Source of the DNA: Chloroflexota bacterium
GTDB lineage: Bacteria > Chloroflexota > Limnocylindria > Limnocylindrales > CSP1-4
DNA length: 64,000 bases
Direction of reading: 5' to 3'
NCBI GenBank assembly: GCA_021783095.1
Contig: JAJXUG010000010.1
Coordinates: 29,593 to 93,592, forward strand
This document shows positions 62,079 through 64,000 of the stretch, one piece after another; the first letter of the stretch is position 1, and the number at the start of each line of letters is the position of its first letter. Position numbers and translations under genes: made by a program. The notes below the pieces were generated by a model. The model was not told the origin of the DNA, made no database searches, and saw nothing but the letters and a program-made list of their open reading frames with translations.

Positions 62079-62470
62079 CCGACCGGCGTCCCTTCGGCGT
62101 CGCCTCGCATGTGCCCGCGGGCCCAGGCGCTCCCGCGGCTGAGTCGCGTCAGACTCACGGAGGGGCGCCCGCCGCACGCGCCACCGCGCGGGGTGCCCCT
62201 CAGCGCCGGCGCCCCTGCACGGTCTGCCCGCATCTGATGCCCACGCGACTCGGCCGCGAGGCGGAGGACGCCCGCGCGACTCGGCCGACCGGCGTCCCTT
62301 CGGCGTCGCCTCGCATGGGCCCGCGGGCCCAGGCGCTCCCGCGGCTGAGTCGCGTCAGACTCACGGAGGGGCGCCCGCCGCACGCGCCACCGCGCGGGGT
62401 GCCCCTCAGCGCCGGCGCCCCTGCACGGTCTGCCCGCATCTGATGCCCACGCGACTCAGCCGCGAGGCGG
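62079..62470 (+). repeat. Direct duplication with 206-bp period
   Basis: 62079-62264 and 62285-62470 are nearly identical (186 bases each; I see two differences, at about 62112/62318 and in GACTCGG/GACTCAG). Each copy contains the palindrome GAGTCGCGTCAGACTC (62141-62156 and 62347-62362). Confidence 0.85.
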
Positions 62471-62570
62471 GGTGACGCCCGCGCGACTCGGCCGCCTGGC
62501 GGGGTGACGCCCGCGCGACTCGGCCGCGAGGCGGAGGACGCCCGCCCGACTCGGCCGCCTGGGGTGAGCC
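62453..62570 (+). repeat. Tandem 31-32-bp units
   Basis: Units starting GACTCGGCCGC at 62453, 62485, 62517 and 62548; two earlier half-related units start at 62247 and 62278. Alternate units carry GCGAGGCGG and GCCTGGCGG. Confidence 0.75.
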
Positions 62571-62585
62571 CTCCTCCGACTGCGG

Positions 62586-63434
62586 TCAACGCACTTGGCG
62601 GAGTGGCCTCCCGTCGGGCTGGACGAGTGCGCGAGCGGTCAGGACCTTGGCGGCGTCGGCGTAGTCGAGGAAGGCCGCTGGCCGTCGCCTCTCACCCAGT
62701 GCGGTCGACCGCAGCCAGATGGCGCCGCGATCGCTGGGGTCGGCGGCGGCCAGCGTCCAGCCGCTGGGCCTCGCCCTCGCCGGGTCATGGATCCACGCGG
62801 AGAGCTCCCGTGGCGACGTCGGGAATGCCGCAGCGAGGAGATCCCGATTGGCCTGAATCCTCCTGGCGACCAGTTCAGTGTCGAGGGCGACGACGAGAAC
62901 CGTCGTCCGCTCGGCACGCCAGCCGAGTCTGCGGGCGGCATTGGCCGCCTCGCGCTGATAGAACCCGACCTGTCGGAGCAGGCCGCCAGCATCGAGAATG
63001 TCGGTCTTCGTCTCCTCTACGACGAGCGAGGCATCCGACTCGCGAAAGGCGAGGAGGTCGATCCACCCGCGCGGCACCGTCTCGCCGATCTGCACCTCAT
63101 TGGCGATCAGCCATGCGTCACGACGGAAGTGACGGCCCACGAAGCCAGCGGTCACTGCATGGACGAAGTCGGACTGCCGTCGACGGTCCTCGAGGTGCCG
63201 GCCATTGATGTCCAGCGCGGCACGCATTCCAAGCGCAGCGAGGATTCGCTCGATGACAAGCAGGTCGGGTTCGGGTGCCTCCTCCCGCTCGATCCGCGAG
63301 ACCATCGATTGCGAGGTCTTCGATCGCGTCGCGAGTTCCCGCTGCGACCAGCGGGCAAGCGCGCGCGCCTCGCGGATCAGGGCCGCGACCTGGGGACCAA
63401 ACCCCGGATGCCGGACATCGATTCTGACGTACAT
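62586..63434 (-). CDS. XRE helix-turn-helix fused to a PD-(D/E)XK-like domain
   Basis: 282 residues. Residues 16-72 are a Cro/C1-type HTH (REARALARWSQRELATRSKTSQSMVSRIER). Residues about 100-200 look like a nuclease-fold core: GWIDLLAF (D126), then LVVEETKT giving E141-x-K143, then a helix with RQVGFYQREA. The remaining C-terminal 80 residues are not recognised. Such fusions may be DNA-binding nucleases, repressors of a defence locus, or antitoxin-like regulators. It sits alone amid repeats on both sides. Confidence 0.7.
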   Translation of the reverse strand: MYVRIDVRHPGFGPQVAALIREARALARWSQRELATRSKTSQSMVSRIEREEAPEPDLLVIERILAALGMRAALDINGRHLEDRRRQSDFVHAVTAGFVGRHFRRDAWLIANEVQIGETVPRGWIDLLAFRESDASLVVEETKTDILDAGGLLRQVGFYQREAANAARRLGWRAERTTVLVVALDTELVARRIQANRDLLAAAFPTSPRELSAWIHDPARARPSGWTLAAADPSDRGAIWLRSTALGERRRPAAFLDYADAAKVLTARALVQPDGRPLRQVR

Positions 63435-63566
63435 GCGATCGTTGTACTGTCCGCCACTTATGTGCCGATCAATGCCCCTTCCGTGGCCAGCCCGGCCCCG
63501 GTCCGCATCGGGTCAGCGTTGAGGTCACTGCGGCAGTTGCGAGGTTCGGCCGGTCGTCCTCCCGTT
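63435..63566. other. Upstream region of the XRE-nuclease gene
   Basis: Short AT-richer stretch (CGATCGTTGTACTGTCCGCC near 63437-63456) that should hold its promoter; TACAAC on the minus strand near 63446 is a possible -10 about 12 bases before the ATG. Confidence 0.3.
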
Positions 63567-63677
63567 GAGTCGCGTCAGACTCGCCAGCCGGCCGCCCACG
63601 CACGCTCGCCGGCATCGATGGCCCCGCCGAGTGGTGGTTCGTGCGGCGATCGCCGTGGAGCGAGTCTGACGCGACTC
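63567..63677. repeat. REPIN-like inverted element A (111 bases)
   Basis: Ends are GAGTCGCGTCAGACTC and its reverse complement; with flanking bases the arms pair over 18 bases. Start-to-start distance of the two ends is 95 bases. Confidence 0.7.
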
Positions 63678-63750
63678 AGGTCCGCGCCGCTCAGCCTTGC
63701 GCGACTCAGGGGGCCCGCCGGAGCCGGCCCCCTGCGCACGGCCTGTGGCT

Positions 63751-63861
63751 GAGTCGCGTCAGACTCGCCGGCGTGCCTGACGCGCACGACACACGGCGCA
63801 ATCGACCCGGACTCGGGGTGGCGCGTGCGTGGACGCCACCACGGCGAGTCTGACGCGACTC
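63751..63861. repeat. REPIN-like inverted element B (111 bases)
   Basis: Same ends as element A, arms pairing perfectly over 20 bases, and again exactly 95 bases between end starts, though the inner sequence differs from element A. Confidence 0.7.
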
Positions 63862-63870
63862 GCGATGGCG

Positions 63871-64000
63871 GCCCCGCCCGGCGGAGCCCCGCCCGAGGAG
63901 CCCCGCCCGGCGGAGCCCCGCCCGGCGGAGCCCCGCCCGAGGAACCCCGCCCGAGGAGCCCCGCCCGGCGGAGCCCCGCCCGAGGAACCCCGAGCCTCCC
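63871..64000 (+). repeat. Minisatellite of 14/15-bp units
   Basis: Eight units, GCCCCGCCCGGCGGA (15 bases, four copies) and G/ACCCCGCCCGAGGA (14 bases, four copies), running to the window edge. No spacers, so not a CRISPR array. Confidence 0.85.

Larger units (their letters stand above)
61971..62585. other. Gene-free repeat region
   Basis: About 615 bases made mostly of repeats (206-bp-period duplication, 31-32-bp tandem units, GACTC-rich units). Reading frames across it are repeat artefacts. By eye 12 GANTC sites lie here, where about two would be expected at this composition. Confidence 0.6.

Noticed and set aside
57296..62443. Plus-strand ORF of about 1700 codons
   Set aside because: Runs out of frame through five recognisable genes and is Arg/Pro/Ala-rich, so a GC artefact.
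62453..62570. CRISPR array
   Set aside because: Units are contiguous with no unique spacers and no cas genes are near; the same holds for 63871-64000.

Overview
The window is a very GC-rich (about 70 %), gene-dense bacterial chromosome segment. No ribosomal marker is present, so the host cannot be fixed. The gene mix suggests a soil or freshwater Chloroflexota relative (Limnocylindria/Ellin6529-like), and a high-GC actinobacterium is the main alternative. That mix includes a cobalamin-dependent methylmalonyl-CoA mutase with separate chains, a membrane-bound uptake [NiFe] hydrogenase, TauE/DUF1634 exporters, paired M16 peptidases, and GTG starts with four-base gene overlaps. Many genes appear to be transcribed without a leader: a TANNNT-like -10 hexamer ends 6-8 bases before the start codon.

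Layout. 1-4.2 kb: 3' end of the methylmalonyl-CoA mutase catalytic chain, DinB-like protein, cupin, acetolactate-synthase-like enzyme, OsmC peroxidase. 4.4-8.7 kb: NapH-like iron-sulfur membrane protein with a small membrane partner, then a secreted protein and an OmpR-type two-component system. 8.8-14.7 kb: a sulfur/thiol redox block (glutaredoxin, GroES-like protein, sulfide:quinone-oxidoreductase-like flavoprotein, DUF2892 protein, sigma factor fused to a zinc-finger anti-sigma domain, TauE/DUF1634, thioredoxin, ArsR repressor). One operator, TTGCG-N3-TTGCGCAA, stands before osmC, before the glutaredoxin operon and before arsR. 15-24.3 kb: PLP lyase, membrane protein, zincin, hydrolase, folE, then mutase small chain, MeaB, hydroxybutyryl-CoA dehydrogenase and thiolase. 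24.7-27 kb: aldehyde dehydrogenase, gene remnants, a nested inverted repeat and tRNA-Lys(CTT).

27.2-32.4 kb is a five-gene hydrogenase operon: Tat-exported small subunit, large subunit, cytochrome b, maturation protease and a seven-haem cytochrome c. The genes overlap by four bases except between the two subunits. 33-43.2 kb is an envelope cluster: ArnT-like glycosyltransferase, HtrA-like protease, MacAB-like exporter, two small beta-rich proteins and a two-component system. Direct repeats with an 11-bp period precede three of its transcription units, suggesting control by its own response regulator. 43.3-45 kb: TetR repressor divergent from a membrane protein, with two matching operators between. 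45.2-50 kb: carAB with a short upstream ORF. 50.5-62 kb: membrane protein, M16 peptidase pair, ECF sigma/anti-sigma pair, degenerate ribokinase-like protein, SRAP protein, TPR-rhomboid, MetE-like protein and class III aminotransferase.

The right end (62-64 kb) is repeat-rich: a 206-bp-period duplication, 31-32-bp tandem units, two 111-bp inverted-repeat (REPIN-like) elements and a 14/15-bp minisatellite. They surround a gene joining an XRE helix-turn-helix to a PD-(D/E)XK-like domain. Several spacers hold frameshifted or truncated genes, so either decay is frequent or the assembly has indel errors there.
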